A DNA stretch of 54,561 bases from Verrucomicrobiota bacterium (GCA_009885995.1 VFJQ01000089.1:1-54561); one strand, 5' to 3'; shown: positions 35,004-44,633, numbered from the stretch's first letter. The notes: a model not told the origin generated them from the sequence alone. Translations and numbers: made by a program.

Positions 35004-36965
35004 ATGAATCCTGTCCGCCGTCTCGAACTTCTCGTCTTCCTCGCCACGTGGTTTGCCTTTGCGTATTTCAACCAGGGCGGGGGCTGGAACCAGAACTCGC
35101 GCTTCGCTGAGATCCGCGCGATGGCGGAGCAGGGGCGCTTCGCGATCGATGATTTCCTCGTGTATCGCAAAGGCGGGGACGACGGCGTGCTCAAGCGGCT
35201 GCCGACGCACCGCGCGGAATATACGGAGGACGGGAAACGCCAGCGACTGTGCTGGGTGGACGGGACGTGGACGTTTTACCCGGTCGGCGATGCGCCGGTG
35301 GCCGACGGGGTGGAGAAGGCGCCGATGGTGCCGGAGGTGCCGGGGAAGGGGTGCGCATCGGGCGACGTGGCTTACGTGGAGCAGACCGGCCACTTCCACC
35401 CGAACAAACCGCCGGGCACGTCGTTCGTGGCGCTGCCGGCTTATTTCGTGATCCATCGGGTCGAGCGGGCGCTGGGGATCGATCCGGATCACTGGTGGGT
35501 GCTCAATGTGAATGCGTGGCTGACGACGATCTTCAGTGTGGGGCTGATGTCGGCGGTGGGGTGTGTGCTGTTCCTGCGGCTCGCGATGAAGTTCGCGGAT
35601 GGGAAGGCGGTGCCGGCGCTGCTGGCCACGGCGGGGTTCGCGTTCGGGACGACGTTCTTTCCGTTCGCCACGATCCTTTTCGACCACGCGCTCACGGCGT
35701 CGCTGCTCATTGCGGCGTTCTACTGCCTGTCGTGGGATCGCTGCGGGGAACACGGCACTTGTGCGCTGCGGCACACCTCGGGGGATGTGCGTAACGTGCT
35801 CGCGGGCTTGTCGGCGGGGCTCGCGGTGGTGACGAACTATGTCGCCGTCGGCGCGGTCGTGGCATTGGGCGTGTATGCACTGTTGGCGGCGGCGCGGTGG
35901 GGACACCGCGCCCTACCTGCTGTGCCTGGTAGGGAAGGCTGTCCCCAGCCGTCCGCTGCACCGCGATGCAACTGGCGGCGCGCGTTCGCGTTTGCGCTCG
36001 GCGGCGTGCCGATGGCGGCGCTGCTGCTGTGGTATCACCAGGTGAATTTCGGCTCGCCCTTCGCGCTCGCGAACGACTTCCAGAACCCGATCTTCAAGAC
36101 GGAGAGCGGGTCGCTCGGGATGTTCGGCCAGCCGAACCCGTATGTCGTCGCTCTGCTCGCGGTGTCGCCCTATCGCGGCGTCTTCTGGCTCTGCCCGGTG
36201 CTGATCGCGGGCGTCGTGGGATGGGTCGTCTGGCTGCGCGACAAGACGTGGGCGCCTGAGGCGCGGCTGGGCATCGCGATCTTCGCGTTCTTCTTCCTCG
36301 TGAATGCGAGCTTCAACGGCTACCACGCCGGCTACTCCGCGGGCCCGCGCTATCTCGTGCCGGGGATCCCGTTTCTCGCGCTGGCGACGGTCGTTGCCTT
36401 CGTGCGCTGGCGGAAGACCGCGACCGCATTGCTCGCGGTGTCGGTCGTGCAGCAACTCCTGCTCACCGCCACGGATGGACAATGCCCACTCGCCGTCGGC
36501 GGCCACGCGCGGATCGACGACGCGCACCGGAAGGACGACTTCTTTTGCAACCTCGTGACTGAATACGCCGCGCCGCTCTTCTTCACCGGCCAGGTCGGCC
36601 CGCTCCTGAGGCAGATGGCCGGCATCCGCGCGGAGCAGGCGCCCGAGGCCGAGCGCGAGAAGGTGCGCGCCGACCTCACCGTCGCGATCGAGCGGGGCGA
36701 TCGCGAGCCCTTCCTGCTCGCGGCGATCCGTGGCCCAGTGTCGGTGAACCCGGTCGGCGTCTATGACGGCCTGCTCGGCTGGGGCATATTCCCGCTCGGT
36801 TCGGAGCAGAGCGATTGGGCGTCGTGCAATGCGGGCGAGTTCTTCTTCCCGCGCTCACGTTGGAACATGCTGCCGTGGGTGCTGTTGGTGGGCATGAGCG
36901 GCGCGTTGGCTTGGCGGCTTGCGCGGCGATTGGACGGGGAGGCCGCTTTTCTGCAAAAAAACTGA
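35004..36965 (+). CDS. Multi-pass membrane protein, GT-C glycosyltransferase-like
   Basis: 653 residues with about 10 hydrophobic segments (7-22, 150-200, 205-235, 270-300, 330-350, 385-410, 430-450, 465-490, 625-645). The N-terminal loop SRFAEIRAMAEQGRFAIDDF and the later HPNKPPGTSFVALPAYFV match the pattern of ArnT/PMT-like enzymes that use lipid-linked sugars, with the acidic residue after the first helix weakly preserved. The family position is tentative. Residues about 296-320 are encoded by palindromic element 35892-35954 in the loop between two membrane segments. It ends 170 bp before the ribosomal cluster and is probably transcribed separately. Confidence 0.75.
   Translation: MNPVRRLELLVFLATWFAFAYFNQGGGWNQNSRFAEIRAMAEQGRFAIDDFLVYRKGGDDGVLKRLPTHRAEYTEDGKRQRLCWVDGTWTFYPVGDAPVADGVEKAPMVPEVPGKGCASGDVAYVEQTGHFHPNKPPGTSFVALPAYFVIHRVERALGIDPDHWWVLNVNAWLTTIFSVGLMSAVGCVLFLRLAMKFADGKAVPALLATAGFAFGTTFFPFATILFDHALTASLLIAAFYCLSWDRCGEHGTCALRHTSGDVRNVLAGLSAGLAVVTNYVAVGAVVALGVYALLAAARWGHRALPAVPGREGCPQPSAAPRCNWRRAFAFALGGVPMAALLLWYHQVNFGSPFALANDFQNPIFKTESGSLGMFGQPNPYVVALLAVSPYRGVFWLCPVLIAGVVGWVVWLRDKTWAPEARLGIAIFAFFFLVNASFNGYHAGYSAGPRYLVPGIPFLALATVVAFVRWRKTATALLAVSVVQQLLLTATDGQCPLAVGGHARIDDAHRKDDFFCNLVTEYAAPLFFTGQVGPLLRQMAGIRAEQAPEAEREKVRADLTVAIERGDREPFLLAAIRGPVSVNPVGVYDGLLGWGIFPLGSEQSDWASCNAGEFFFPRSRWNMLPWVLLVGMSGALAWRLARRLDGEAAFLQKN
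35892..35954. repeat. Family B palindromes inside the GT-C-like gene
   Basis: Three consecutive perfect hairpins: GCGCGGTG/CACCGCGC (35892-35911), CCCTACC/GGTAGGG (35911-35934) and GGCT/AGCC (35937-35950). The part 35928-35954 matches the start of the lldP element with about three differences. It is translated as RWGHRALPAVPGREGCP, unlike the hydrophobic surroundings. Confidence 0.75.
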
Positions 36966-36974
36966 AAATCCCGC

Positions 36975-37003
36975 TTGCACGGGTGAGCCCCCCCTTCTAA
37001 ATA
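36975..37003 (+). promoter_or_regulatory. Possible promoter of the ribosomal cluster
   Basis: TTGCAC at 36975-36980, 17-bp spacer, TAAATA at 36998-37003. Location fits: just after the previous gene and about 130 bases before rpsL. Only partial matches to consensus, but it is the only AT-rich -10-like site in this gap. Confidence 0.4.
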
Positions 37004-37017
37004 GCCGACCCTTTTCT

Positions 37018-37049
37018 GCGCTCTCGCGAATGACTTTCGCGCTCTCGCG
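37018..37049. promoter_or_regulatory. Two 11-bp direct repeats 21 bp apart, operator-like
   Basis: GCGCTCTCGCG occurs at 37018-37028 and again exactly at 37039-37049. The 21-bp period is two helical turns, as for a protein binding one face of the DNA. It lies just past the likely start of transcription of the ribosomal cluster. Confidence 0.4.
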
Positions 37050-37072
37050 GCTCCCGGCTTCGGCACGGTGAG

Positions 37073-37099
37073 TCACTCGAGCCAATCGTCGTCGAGTGA
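37073..37099 (+). promoter_or_regulatory. Hairpin in the rpsL leader
   Basis: TCACTCGA, 11-base loop, TCGAGTGA: a perfect 8-bp stem in the 5' leader, 36 bases upstream of the rpsL ATG, followed by GGGAGGGG. No T-run follows, so it is not a terminator. It might be a protein-binding site in the mRNA, as for feedback control of str operons, though no known S7-site similarity was seen. Confidence 0.4.
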
Positions 37100-37135
37100 T
37101 GTGGTGGGAGGGGTAACCAAATTTTCAGACACTCA

Positions 37136-37540
37136 ATGCCGACGATTAACCAGCTCATTCGCAAGGGGCGCACGCAGGTGAAATACAAAAGTAAATCACC
37201 GGCGCTCAAGAATTGCCCGTTTCGTCGTGGCGTGTGTGTGCAGGTGATGACCCGCACTCCGAAGAAGCCGAACTCGGCCTTGCGCAAGGTGGCGAAGGTG
37301 CGTTTGACCAATGGCTTCGAAGTGATCGCCTACATCCCGGGGGAGGGACACAATTTGCAGGAGCATTCGATCGTGCTGGTGCGTGGTGGTCGTGTGAAGG
37401 ATCTGCCGGGTGTGCGTTATCACATCGTGCGCGGTTCGCTTGATGCGCTCGGAGTGGAGAAGCGCCGCCGTAGCCGCTCCAAATACGGCGCGAAGCGTCC
37501 GAAGCCCGGTGCGGCAGCGGCCGAAGGGAAAAAGAAGTAA
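37136..37540 (+). CDS. rpsL: 30S ribosomal protein S12
   Basis: 134 residues. [11 protein letters not shown] start, [17 protein letters not shown] with Lys at the classic streptomycin position (K43 in E. coli), [11 protein letters not shown], and [13 protein letters not shown] with the second Lys (K88). Both are wild-type, so no ribosomal streptomycin resistance is expected. The tail is about 10 residues longer than E. coli's and ends in Ala/Gly/Lys. First gene of the cluster; a GGGAGGGG tract lies 20 or more bases before the ATG, too far for normal ribosome binding. Confidence 0.98.
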   Translation: MPTINQLIRKGRTQVKYKSKSPALKNCPFRRGVCVQVMTRTPKKPNSALRKVAKVRLTNGFEVIAYIPGEGHNLQEHSIVLVRGGRVKDLPGVRYHIVRGSLDALGVEKRRRSRSKYGAKRPKPGAAAAEGKKK

Positions 37541-37564
37541 ACGGATTTTAATTCTATCTGACTC

Positions 37565-38038
37565 ATGGCTCGTCGTCGCCGCGTCCTACATAAAGAAGAA
37601 AAGATCGATAGTCGCTACGGTTCTGTCGTAGTAGCCAAGCTCATCGCTACGGTGATGAAGAGCGGTAAAAAGTCGCTGGCGGAGCGCATTGTCTATAGTG
37701 CCATTGAGGAAACCCGCCAAGGGGCCGAGATGGTTGATCCGCTCGAAGTGCTGAACAAGGCTGTGGAGAACGTGAAGCCGCGACTTGAGGTGAAGAGTCG
37801 TCGCGTGGGTGGTGCGACCTATCAGGTTCCGATGGAGGTTCCCGCGGCTCGTCAGCTCGCATTGGCGATGCGGTGGATCGTGGGCTACGCGCAAGGGCGC
37901 AAGAACGTGTCGATGCTAAAGGCGCTCGCGTATGAGCTCAAGGATGCTGCGGCCAACCAGGGCAACGCGGTCAAGAAACGTGACGACACCCACAAGATGG
38001 CTCAGGCGAACCGCGCCTTTGCCCACTTCCGATTCTAA
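37565..38038 (+). CDS. rpsG: 30S ribosomal protein S7
   Basis: 157 residues, standard length for the short (K-12-independent) form. [20 protein letters not shown] start, then [20 protein letters not shown] and the core [20 protein letters not shown]. Binds the 3' major domain of 16S rRNA and is the usual translational repressor of the str operon. 24 bp after rpsL and 2 bp before fusA. Confidence 0.98.
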   Translation: MARRRRVLHKEEKIDSRYGSVVVAKLIATVMKSGKKSLAERIVYSAIEETRQGAEMVDPLEVLNKAVENVKPRLEVKSRRVGGATYQVPMEVPAARQLALAMRWIVGYAQGRKNVSMLKALAYELKDAAANQGNAVKKRDDTHKMAQANRAFAHFRF

Positions 38039-38040
38039 GT

Positions 38041-40212
38041 ATGTCAGCAGCCGTGGCTGAAATGCCCCTTACCAACCTTAACTCTCCCAACCGGGCGTAT
38101 CCGCTCGAGAGGACGCGTAATATCGGTATTGCTGCGCACATCGACGCGGGCAAGACGACGTTGACTGAGCGCATCCTATTCTACACTGGCATGATCCACA
38201 AGATCGGCGAAGTGCATGAAGGCACAACGGTCACTGACTGGATGGAGCAGGAGCGCGAGCGCGGCATCACGATCACTTCGGCGGCGACGACGTGCTTCTG
38301 GCAGCAGACGAGGCAGGAAGGTGTGTATAAGGCTTACGAGGGGATCAAGATGCGGGTGAACATCATCGACACTCCCGGCCACGTGGATTTCACGGCCGAG
38401 GTCGAGCGTTCGCTGCGCGTGCTTGATGGTGCGATCGCGGTTTTCTGCGGAGTGGCGGGTGTGCAGCCGCAGTCGGAGACGGTATGGCGTCAAGCGACGA
38501 AATACGGTGTGCCGCGCATCGCGTTCGTCAACAAGATGGACCGCACGGGTGCAAACTTCGCCAACGCGATCAACGATATAAGGACGAAGCTGCGCGCACC
38601 TGCGTGGCCAGTCTTGATCCCGCTTGGCGCTGAAGATTCGCTCCGTGGGCAACTCGACGTGATCAACAAGAAGGCGATCATTTATCTCGAAGACGCGACG
38701 ATGGGGTCGAACTACGTCGTAGAAGAGATTCCGGCCGAATACAAGGAGATGGTGGATGCGGCCTACAACGACCTCGTCACGGCGATCTCTGATCTCGATG
38801 AGGAACTCGGCATGGCATTTCTCGAGGAGAAGCCGATCACCAAGGAGATGCTCAAGGCCGGCATCCGTCGTCAGACTATTGCAAACAAGTTTGTGCCGGT
38901 GGTCGGTGGATCGGCTTTCAAGAACAAGGGTGTGCAGTATCTCGTCGATGCGGTCATCGACTACCTGCCGAACCCGATCGACATTCCGGCGGCGGTCGGT
39001 CAGGACACGGATGACGCCGCGCTGAAAATCTCCGCGCCGCCGGACGACAATGCCAAATTTGTCTCGCTCGCGTTCAAGCTTTGGAGCGATCCGTTTGTGG
39101 GCAAGTTGGTGTTCTTCCGCGTCTATAGTGGCAAGCTAACGAAGGGTGATACGGTTTATAATCCACGCACAAACAAGCGCGATCGCATCAGCCGTCTGAT
39201 CCAGATTCAGGCCGACAAGCGAGAGGATATCGACACGATTTATTCGGGCGACATCGCGGCCATCGTTGGCATCAAGAATGTCACGACGGGTGATACGCTT
39301 TGTGACGAAGATCTTACGATTCTGCTCGAACCGCCGTCCTTCCCGGACCCGGTCATCAGCATGTCTATCGAGCCGAAGACCAAGGTGGATCAGGAAAAGA
39401 TGGGCGTCGCACTTCAGCGCCTCGCCGAAGAAGATCCAACTTTCCGTGTCTTCACCAACGAGGAAACCGGACAGACGATCATCGCCGGCATGGGTGAGTT
39501 GCACTTGGAGATCATCCGCGACCGCATGTTGCGCGAGTTCAAGGTTGAGGCGAATTCGGGCAAGCCGCAGATCGCTTATCGCGAGACGATGACCAAGTCG
39601 GCACACGGCGTCGGGAAACTCATCAAGCAGTCTGGCGGTCGGGGGCAATACGGTCACGTCGAAGTGGATGTCCGGCCCGCGGAGCGCGGCAAGGGTCACG
39701 TCATCGAGAGCAAGGTCGTTGGCGGCACCATCCCTAAGGAATACATCCCGGCGTGCAAGAAGGGCATCGAAGAAGCGGTGCTGAGCGGCGTGCTCGGCGG
39801 CTACCCTGTGATCGATCTTGAGATCGACATCGTTTATGGCAGCTATCACGAGGTCGATTCGAACGAAATGGCGTTCAAGATGGCTGCGATATTTGCGCTC
39901 AAGGATGCGATGAAAAACGGAGCACCCATCCTGCTCGAGCCAATCATGAAGGTTGAAAACACCACGCCCGACGAGTTCCAGGGCGACATCATGGGAGACT
40001 TGAACCGTCGTCGCGGCATCATCAAGAGCATCGACAGCAAGAATGGCCTCTCGATCGTCAACGCGGATGTGCCGCTGGCCGAAATGTTCGGCTATGCGAC
40101 CGCGATCCGCTCGCTGTCAAAGGGGCGATCAAGCTATTCAATGGAACCGTCGCACTTCGAACAGGTCCCGGAGAATGTGAAGGCCGCCGTCCTCGATCAA
40201 AAAGGCAAATAA
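38041..40212 (+). CDS. fusA: Elongation factor G
   Basis: 723 residues; the ATG at 38041 adds about 20 residues before the canonical [19 protein letters not shown], so the ATG seven codons later is an alternative start. GTPase motifs: AHIDAGKTT (32-40), [18 protein letters not shown]. Domain IV segment GGRGQYGHV and a C-terminal [20 protein letters not shown] are intact, so this is a translocation-competent EF-G. It catalyses GTP-driven translocation on the ribosome. No tuf gene follows; rpsJ comes next after 10 bp. Confidence 0.98.
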   Translation: MSAAVAEMPLTNLNSPNRAYPLERTRNIGIAAHIDAGKTTLTERILFYTGMIHKIGEVHEGTTVTDWMEQERERGITITSAATTCFWQQTRQEGVYKAYEGIKMRVNIIDTPGHVDFTAEVERSLRVLDGAIAVFCGVAGVQPQSETVWRQATKYGVPRIAFVNKMDRTGANFANAINDIRTKLRAPAWPVLIPLGAEDSLRGQLDVINKKAIIYLEDATMGSNYVVEEIPAEYKEMVDAAYNDLVTAISDLDEELGMAFLEEKPITKEMLKAGIRRQTIANKFVPVVGGSAFKNKGVQYLVDAVIDYLPNPIDIPAAVGQDTDDAALKISAPPDDNAKFVSLAFKLWSDPFVGKLVFFRVYSGKLTKGDTVYNPRTNKRDRISRLIQIQADKREDIDTIYSGDIAAIVGIKNVTTGDTLCDEDLTILLEPPSFPDPVISMSIEPKTKVDQEKMGVALQRLAEEDPTFRVFTNEETGQTIIAGMGELHLEIIRDRMLREFKVEANSGKPQIAYRETMTKSAHGVGKLIKQSGGRGQYGHVEVDVRPAERGKGHVIESKVVGGTIPKEYIPACKKGIEEAVLSGVLGGYPVIDLEIDIVYGSYHEVDSNEMAFKMAAIFALKDAMKNGAPILLEPIMKVENTTPDEFQGDIMGDLNRRRGIIKSIDSKNGLSIVNADVPLAEMFGYATAIRSLSKGRSSYSMEPSHFEQVPENVKAAVLDQKGK

Positions 40213-40222
40213 TCACAGAGCT

Positions 40223-40531
40223 ATGCCAGGACAACGCATTCGTATTCGTCTAAAAGCCTTCGACTATCGGACTCTTGACGCGTCAGCGCAGGAAATTGTG
40301 GAGACTGCCAAGCGCACTGGTGCGCAAGTGGTTGGTCCGATTCCTCTACCCACACGCATCGAGAAGTTCACTGTCAATCGCTCGCCTCACGTCGATAAGA
40401 AATCGATGGATCAGTTCGAAATTCGCACGCACAAGCGTCTGTTGGACATCGTCGAACCCACGGCCAAAACGGTCGATGAGCTGAAAAAGCTCAACCTTCC
40501 CGCTGGCGTTGACATCACCATCAAAATTTAA
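40223..40531 (+). CDS. rpsJ: 30S ribosomal protein S10
   Basis: 102 residues; [40 protein letters not shown] with [15 protein letters not shown] loop. Besides its place in the 30S head it serves as NusE in antitermination. Opens the S10 section, 10 bp after fusA. Confidence 0.98.
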   Translation: MPGQRIRIRLKAFDYRTLDASAQEIVETAKRTGAQVVGPIPLPTRIEKFTVNRSPHVDKKSMDQFEIRTHKRLLDIVEPTAKTVDELKKLNLPAGVDITIKI

Positions 40532-40551
40532 CCCGAACCCTGCGAATCATT

Positions 40552-41202
40552 ATGCAAATCGGATTGCTTGGCCGCAAAGTCGGCATGACCCGCGTTTATG
40601 ACGAAGCCGGTAAGGCCACGTGCGTAACGGTCATTGAGGCGGGTGGTAACACGCCGCTCGAGATCAAGACCATGGAAAAGCATGGTTACTGTGGTGTTCA
40701 GGTCGGCTATGATGACCAGAAGCCGCAACGTCTGAGCGGACAGATGCGTGCAGTATTTAAGAAGTATGGTTCGGAGCCCAAGAAGCGCGTGCGTGAATTT
40801 CGGCTTCTCGACAATGTGAAGATCGAGGGCGAACTTGATCTCAGCGTCAAACAATTCGCTGTCGGTGACCGGGTTGACGTGATTGGCCAATCGAAAGGCA
40901 AAGGATTTCAAGGTGTTGTCAAAAAGCACGGCATGGCTGGTCAACCGGCGACGCATGGATCTATGATGCATCGTCGTAACGGGGCCATCGGCAACCGGTC
41001 TACTCCGGGTCGCATTTGGAAGAACATGGGCATGCCGGGCCGTATGGGAAACAAACGCGTGACCGTGTCGAATCTTCGCATCGCTCAAGTCCGTGAAGCC
41101 GAAGGCATTATTCTCGTTACGGGTGCGATTCCAGGTGCCAATGGCAGCTATGTAGTTGTTCGTCCGACAAAGCGGAAGACCAATCTGGGAGGGGTATTGT
41201 AG
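40552..41202 (+). CDS. rplC: 50S ribosomal protein L3
   Basis: 216 residues. IGLLGRKVGMTRVYDEAGK start; the peptidyl-transferase-reaching loop is HGMAGQPATHGSMMHRRNGA with IGNRSTPGRIWKNMGMPGR next to it, all intact. One of the first proteins to bind 23S rRNA. Three bases separate its stop from the rplD start. Confidence 0.98.
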   Translation: MQIGLLGRKVGMTRVYDEAGKATCVTVIEAGGNTPLEIKTMEKHGYCGVQVGYDDQKPQRLSGQMRAVFKKYGSEPKKRVREFRLLDNVKIEGELDLSVKQFAVGDRVDVIGQSKGKGFQGVVKKHGMAGQPATHGSMMHRRNGAIGNRSTPGRIWKNMGMPGRMGNKRVTVSNLRIAQVREAEGIILVTGAIPGANGSYVVVRPTKRKTNLGGVL

Positions 41203-41205
41203 ATT

Positions 41206-41826
41206 ATGGCCGTGAAAATTCTCACAGTTGAAATCGCTCAAGCGGCGAATATAGAGATTATACAAGTCGCGGAGAAATACCGCCAAGCGGTGTTCGATCA
41301 CGTTATTGCGATACGCGCCGGGCGCCGGAGCGGATCTGCATGCACTAAGACGCGCGGTGAAGTGGCCGGCAGCAATGCAAAACCATGGCGACAGAAGGGA
41401 ACCGGTCGCGCCCGCGCTGGAGAAAAACGATCGCCGATTTGGCGTGGCGGCGGTGTCGTGTTTGGACCAAAACCGCGAGACTATTCGATTAAGGTAAACC
41501 GCAAAGTGATCAAGGCGGCGTTGCGCAGGGCGTTCAGCGAGCGCGTGAACCATGGTGACGTGCTGATTGTAGACAGTTTTGTGGTGCCGGAGGGCAAGAC
41601 GAAGCATTTTATTGAGCTTTTGAAATCTGTAACGCCAGAGACGAAGACTCTAGTGCTTGCATCTCGATTCGATGAGGCTACACTTCGCGCGGGTCGAAAT
41701 ATTGGAAGTGTGCGTCTTATGCGAGCGTTGGATGCGAACACAGAGGATCTACTTCGTTCCAGGAAAATCATCATCACTGCCGACGCGTTGCCGCAGCTTG
41801 CTGCTCGCATGGCGATCAAGAAATGA
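41206..41826 (+). CDS. rplD: 50S ribosomal protein L4
   Basis: 206 residues. The exit-tunnel loop [20 protein letters not shown] and [20 protein letters not shown] are clear. The N-terminal 25 residues are divergent. L4 is the autoregulator of the S10 operon in enterobacteria; whether that holds here cannot be seen. From about this gene on, GC content falls compared with the flanks. Overlaps rplW by 4 bases. Confidence 0.97.
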   Translation: MAVKILTVEIAQAANIEIIQVAEKYRQAVFDHVIAIRAGRRSGSACTKTRGEVAGSNAKPWRQKGTGRARAGEKRSPIWRGGGVVFGPKPRDYSIKVNRKVIKAALRRAFSERVNHGDVLIVDSFVVPEGKTKHFIELLKSVTPETKTLVLASRFDEATLRAGRNIGSVRLMRALDANTEDLLRSRKIIITADALPQLAARMAIKK

Positions 41827-42107
41827 ACGAACCATACGATATCATCCAAACGATCTGCCTAACAGAGAAAGCCGTTCGGCTTGGCGAGACGCAAAATAGA
41901 TATGTGTTCCGCGTAAGTCCGGCTGCCACTAAAACGGAGATCAAGAGTGCGATCGAGTTGCTCTTTAAGAAGAAAGTTATCAAGGTGAATACCATGAATG
42001 TGCGCGGAAAGGCCCGACGTAAGCGCACGATGGCGGCTGGCTTTACCAGCGACTGGAAGAAGGCAATCGTGCAGCTGGCAGAAGGCGAGAAGATCGAAGT
42101 CGCTTAA
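41823..42107 (+). CDS. rplW: 50S ribosomal protein L23
   Basis: 94 residues, starting at the ATGA overlap with rpl[21 protein letters not shown], then [20 protein letters not shown] and [14 protein letters not shown], all typical. L23 sits at the tunnel exit and is the docking point for trigger factor and SRP. Confidence 0.97.
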   Translation: MNEPYDIIQTICLTEKAVRLGETQNRYVFRVSPAATKTEIKSAIELLFKKKVIKVNTMNVRGKARRKRTMAAGFTSDWKKAIVQLAEGEKIEVA

Positions 42108-42126
42108 GGTTAAACTACCAACGAAC

Positions 42127-42975
42127 ATGGGACTCAAAACTTTTCGTCCAATCACACCGAGCCTACGCTTCAAGGTGGCTTCAGATTTCGTGGAGATCAC
42201 GAAGCAGAAGCCGGAATGGAAGCTTACGGAAGCGAAGAGGAAGACCGGTGGTCGCAACCACCACGGTCGGATCACTTGTCGGCACATTGGTGGTGGTCAC
42301 AAGCAGCGTTACCGGATTATCGATTTCAAGCGCACAAAGCGAGGGATGGAAGCGGAAGTCATCGGTATTGAATATGATCCTAATCGCACGTGCCGGATAG
42401 CGTTGCTGAAATACGTCGACGGCACGAAGGCATACATTCTCGCACCGTTGGGAGTTGGTGTAGCTGACAAACTGATGGCTGGCGATACTGCCGAACCGAA
42501 ACCGGGTAACGCATTGCCGCTCGGGCTTATCCCGCTTGGCACTGCCGTGCATAACGTGGAACTCATCCCGGGGAGGGGTGGCCAGATCGGGAGAGCCGCT
42601 GGGCAACAACTCGTATTGATGAATCGCGAGGGAGACTACGCGCTGGTCAAGCTGCCTTCGGGCGAGATTCGAAAGATCCACGTAAAGTGTTATGCGACGA
42701 TTGGCCAGGTTGGAAATGTCGAGCATATGAACGTCAAGAGCGGAAAAGCTGGACGTAGTCGCTGGCTGGGTATTCGACCGACGGTGCGAGGCATGGTGAT
42801 GAATCCAATCGATCACCCGATGGGTGGCGGGCAGGGTAAATCGAAGGGTGGCGGCGGACGCCATCATCCCGTTTCGCCCTGGGGGCAGTTAGCCAAGGGC
42901 TTCAAGACGCGACGCAAGCACAAATCCAGCGATCGATTCATCGTGCAACGGCGAAACGCAAATAAGGATAAATAA
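42127..42975 (+). CDS. rplB: 50S ribosomal protein L2
   Basis: 282 residues from the ATG at 42127 ([15 protein letters not shown]). Conserved [20 protein letters not shown], then [13 protein letters not shown] and [17 protein letters not shown]. The His critical for peptidyl transfer (first His of the E. coli DHPH motif) is kept, but the second is Met here (DHPMGGGQG), and a Lys/Gly-rich insertion ([10 protein letters not shown]) precedes PVSPWG. Otherwise complete. Confidence 0.98.
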   Translation: MGLKTFRPITPSLRFKVASDFVEITKQKPEWKLTEAKRKTGGRNHHGRITCRHIGGGHKQRYRIIDFKRTKRGMEAEVIGIEYDPNRTCRIALLKYVDGTKAYILAPLGVGVADKLMAGDTAEPKPGNALPLGLIPLGTAVHNVELIPGRGGQIGRAAGQQLVLMNREGDYALVKLPSGEIRKIHVKCYATIGQVGNVEHMNVKSGKAGRSRWLGIRPTVRGMVMNPIDHPMGGGQGKSKGGGGRHHPVSPWGQLAKGFKTRRKHKSSDRFIVQRRNANKDK

Positions 42976-42984
42976 TAATTTACT

Positions 42985-43263
42985 ATGGGACGCTCACTTA
43001 AGAAAGGCCCATTCGTTGATCTGCATCTTCTCGAGAAGATCGACAGAATGAATGATTCTGGCTCGAAGAAGCCGATAAAGACTTGGTCGCGTCGATCAAC
43101 GATAACGCCCGATTTCGTGGCGCATACGTTCCTCGTCCACAACGGTAAGATTTTCAACTCAGTCTTTGTGACCGAGAACATGGTGGGCCACAAGCTTGGG
43201 GAGTTTTCGCCAACGCGGATCTTCAAGAAGCATGGTTCGCATACAGCTAAGGTCGCCAAGTAG
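42985..43263 (+). CDS. rpsS: 30S ribosomal protein S19
   Basis: 92 residues. [40 protein letters not shown] and [13 protein letters not shown], all at normal spacing. Followed not by rplV but by a non-ribosomal gene after a 31-bp gap. Confidence 0.98.
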   Translation: MGRSLKKGPFVDLHLLEKIDRMNDSGSKKPIKTWSRRSTITPDFVAHTFLVHNGKIFNSVFVTENMVGHKLGEFSPTRIFKKHGSHTAKVAK

Positions 43264-43294
43264 GCACGCTACCGCACGGACATCTACGTCGATC

Positions 43295-44092
43295 ATGAAA
43301 CAAAATATGCTTCTCCCAGTGGTAATTGCGGCGTCGTTCGCAATGATGCTACTTAAAGCCGAAAGGCTTTCAGGGGAGGTATGTTCCTTGACTGAACGAG
43401 AGATTCAATCTTCGGAGACACAAGGGGAACGTGACTCATTGCTGTCTGCGAATAGAGAGCTTCGCGACAAGATCAGGCTTTCGGAGCAATCCGTAGCTGT
43501 GCTCCAAAATACCTTGGCGGCGTCCTATGGAGAAAGCGAAGTTCTCAAGCGGAAGATTGCAGAACTCACTCTCCGTTTTGAGGCGCTAGGCTTGGATTCA
43601 ACGGGTTATAGCGGCGGACTCGAGCAGCGATTACTCACAGCGGTAAGTGATCTCCGAATCGCTGAACAGAGTTGCGCGACATTTCGGAAGGCACTCATCG
43701 AGTTGACCGCGGCGGCTTTACAATTCGAAGCAGAGGCATCGACTTCTAATCCTAATGCGCGCATTGGAGTTGAAGCGGCAATTCAAAGAGCAACAACCGC
43801 AGGAGGGTTGTCTGCCACGACGGATCACGCTTCGCTTGTCACCACCACAATTTCCGACGGAATGGTTATAGCTACGAAAGAGGAGTTGGCTCTTGTGGTG
43901 GCCAACGTAGGTAGAAGGCACGGTGCTAAGATCGGGATGCCTCTCCGCGTGATGCGTGACGAAGTCGAAGTGGGCACCGTGCGTGTGGTCGATATTCGAG
44001 AGCGAATCGCGGGAACTGTGATTCAAACTCTTCGTTCAGATACAAATAGAATTCGAGTCGGCGACCGCTTTGATATTGTCGCTGCTCGATAA
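43295..44092 (+). CDS. Membrane-anchored coiled-coil protein inserted in the S10 operon
   Basis: 265 residues from the ATG at 43295. Residues 5-20 (MLLPVVIAASFAMMLL) form a signal anchor. Residues about 30-100 are charged and heptad-like (LLSANRELRDKIRLSEQSVAV, LKRKIAELTLRFEALG), predicting a coiled coil. Residues 110-170 are mixed helix. Residues about 187-265 form a beta-rich module: LALVVANVGRRHGAKIGMPL, then RVMRDEVEVGTVRVVDIRE and NRIRVGDRFDIV. I recall similar C-terminal modules (V.NVG...G.K.GMP...VGD) in Verrucomicrobiota envelope proteins of unknown role. It sits between rpsS and rplV with 31- and 40-bp gaps, same strand and similar base composition, so it is co-transcribed. It is not a ribosomal protein; function unknown. 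Confidence 0.88.
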   Translation: MKQNMLLPVVIAASFAMMLLKAERLSGEVCSLTEREIQSSETQGERDSLLSANRELRDKIRLSEQSVAVLQNTLAASYGESEVLKRKIAELTLRFEALGLDSTGYSGGLEQRLLTAVSDLRIAEQSCATFRKALIELTAAALQFEAEASTSNPNARIGVEAAIQRATTAGGLSATTDHASLVTTTISDGMVIATKEELALVVANVGRRHGAKIGMPLRVMRDEVEVGTVRVVDIRERIAGTVIQTLRSDTNRIRVGDRFDIVAAR

Positions 44093-44132
44093 TGTAGATT
44101 TCCTTTTAAGAACTAAGAATCAAATCAACCAT

Positions 44133-44633
44133 ATGCAAATCCTATCCATTCATCGAGGTGCGCGTATCTCGGCATTCAAGTGCCGGGACGTCACGCATGC
44201 GATCCAAGGATTGCCTGTTGGCGCAGCCGTGGACATACTTAAAGTAACGCCGAAAAAGGCGGCTCGATTGGTTTTAAAAACACTCAAGAGCGCGATCGCG
44301 AACGCCGAAAACAACAACAACCTGCGCCCCGAAACGCTTATCGTGCAGGAGGCTGTCGTCGGTGAAGGTCCGACGATGAAGCGATTCCGCCCTAAGGCGC
44401 GCGGGAGTGCCGGGCCGATCCGGAAGCGGACTTCACACATTAAAATTATTCTCACGAATGAGTTTGAGACTCTGCCGCGCCGCATGCGTGCGAAGGCAGC
44501 TTTTCACCTCCCAAGGGAGAAAGAATCCCGCGGCAAATTGACAAGAGATAGGAATAAGAAACCGCTGCCTGAATCCCCCGTTACCCAACCTGTTACCGGC
44601 GGGCAAATTTCATCAATCGAAGCAAACACCTGA
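44133..44633 (+). CDS. rplV: 50S ribosomal protein L22 with C-terminal extension
   Basis: 166 residues from the ATG at 44133. The core ends near residue 115 (RGSAGPIRKRTSHIKIILTN), including the tunnel-lining loop EGPTMKRFRPKARGSAGPIR where macrolide-resistance changes occur; no deletion is seen there. The last 50 residues, rich in Lys, Pro, Ser and Thr, are beyond the usual 110-residue length and probably extend over the ribosome surface. Confidence 0.96.
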   Translation: MQILSIHRGARISAFKCRDVTHAIQGLPVGAAVDILKVTPKKAARLVLKTLKSAIANAENNNNLRPETLIVQEAVVGEGPTMKRFRPKARGSAGPIRKRTSHIKIILTNEFETLPRRMRAKAAFHLPREKESRGKLTRDRNKKPLPESPVTQPVTGGQISSIEANT

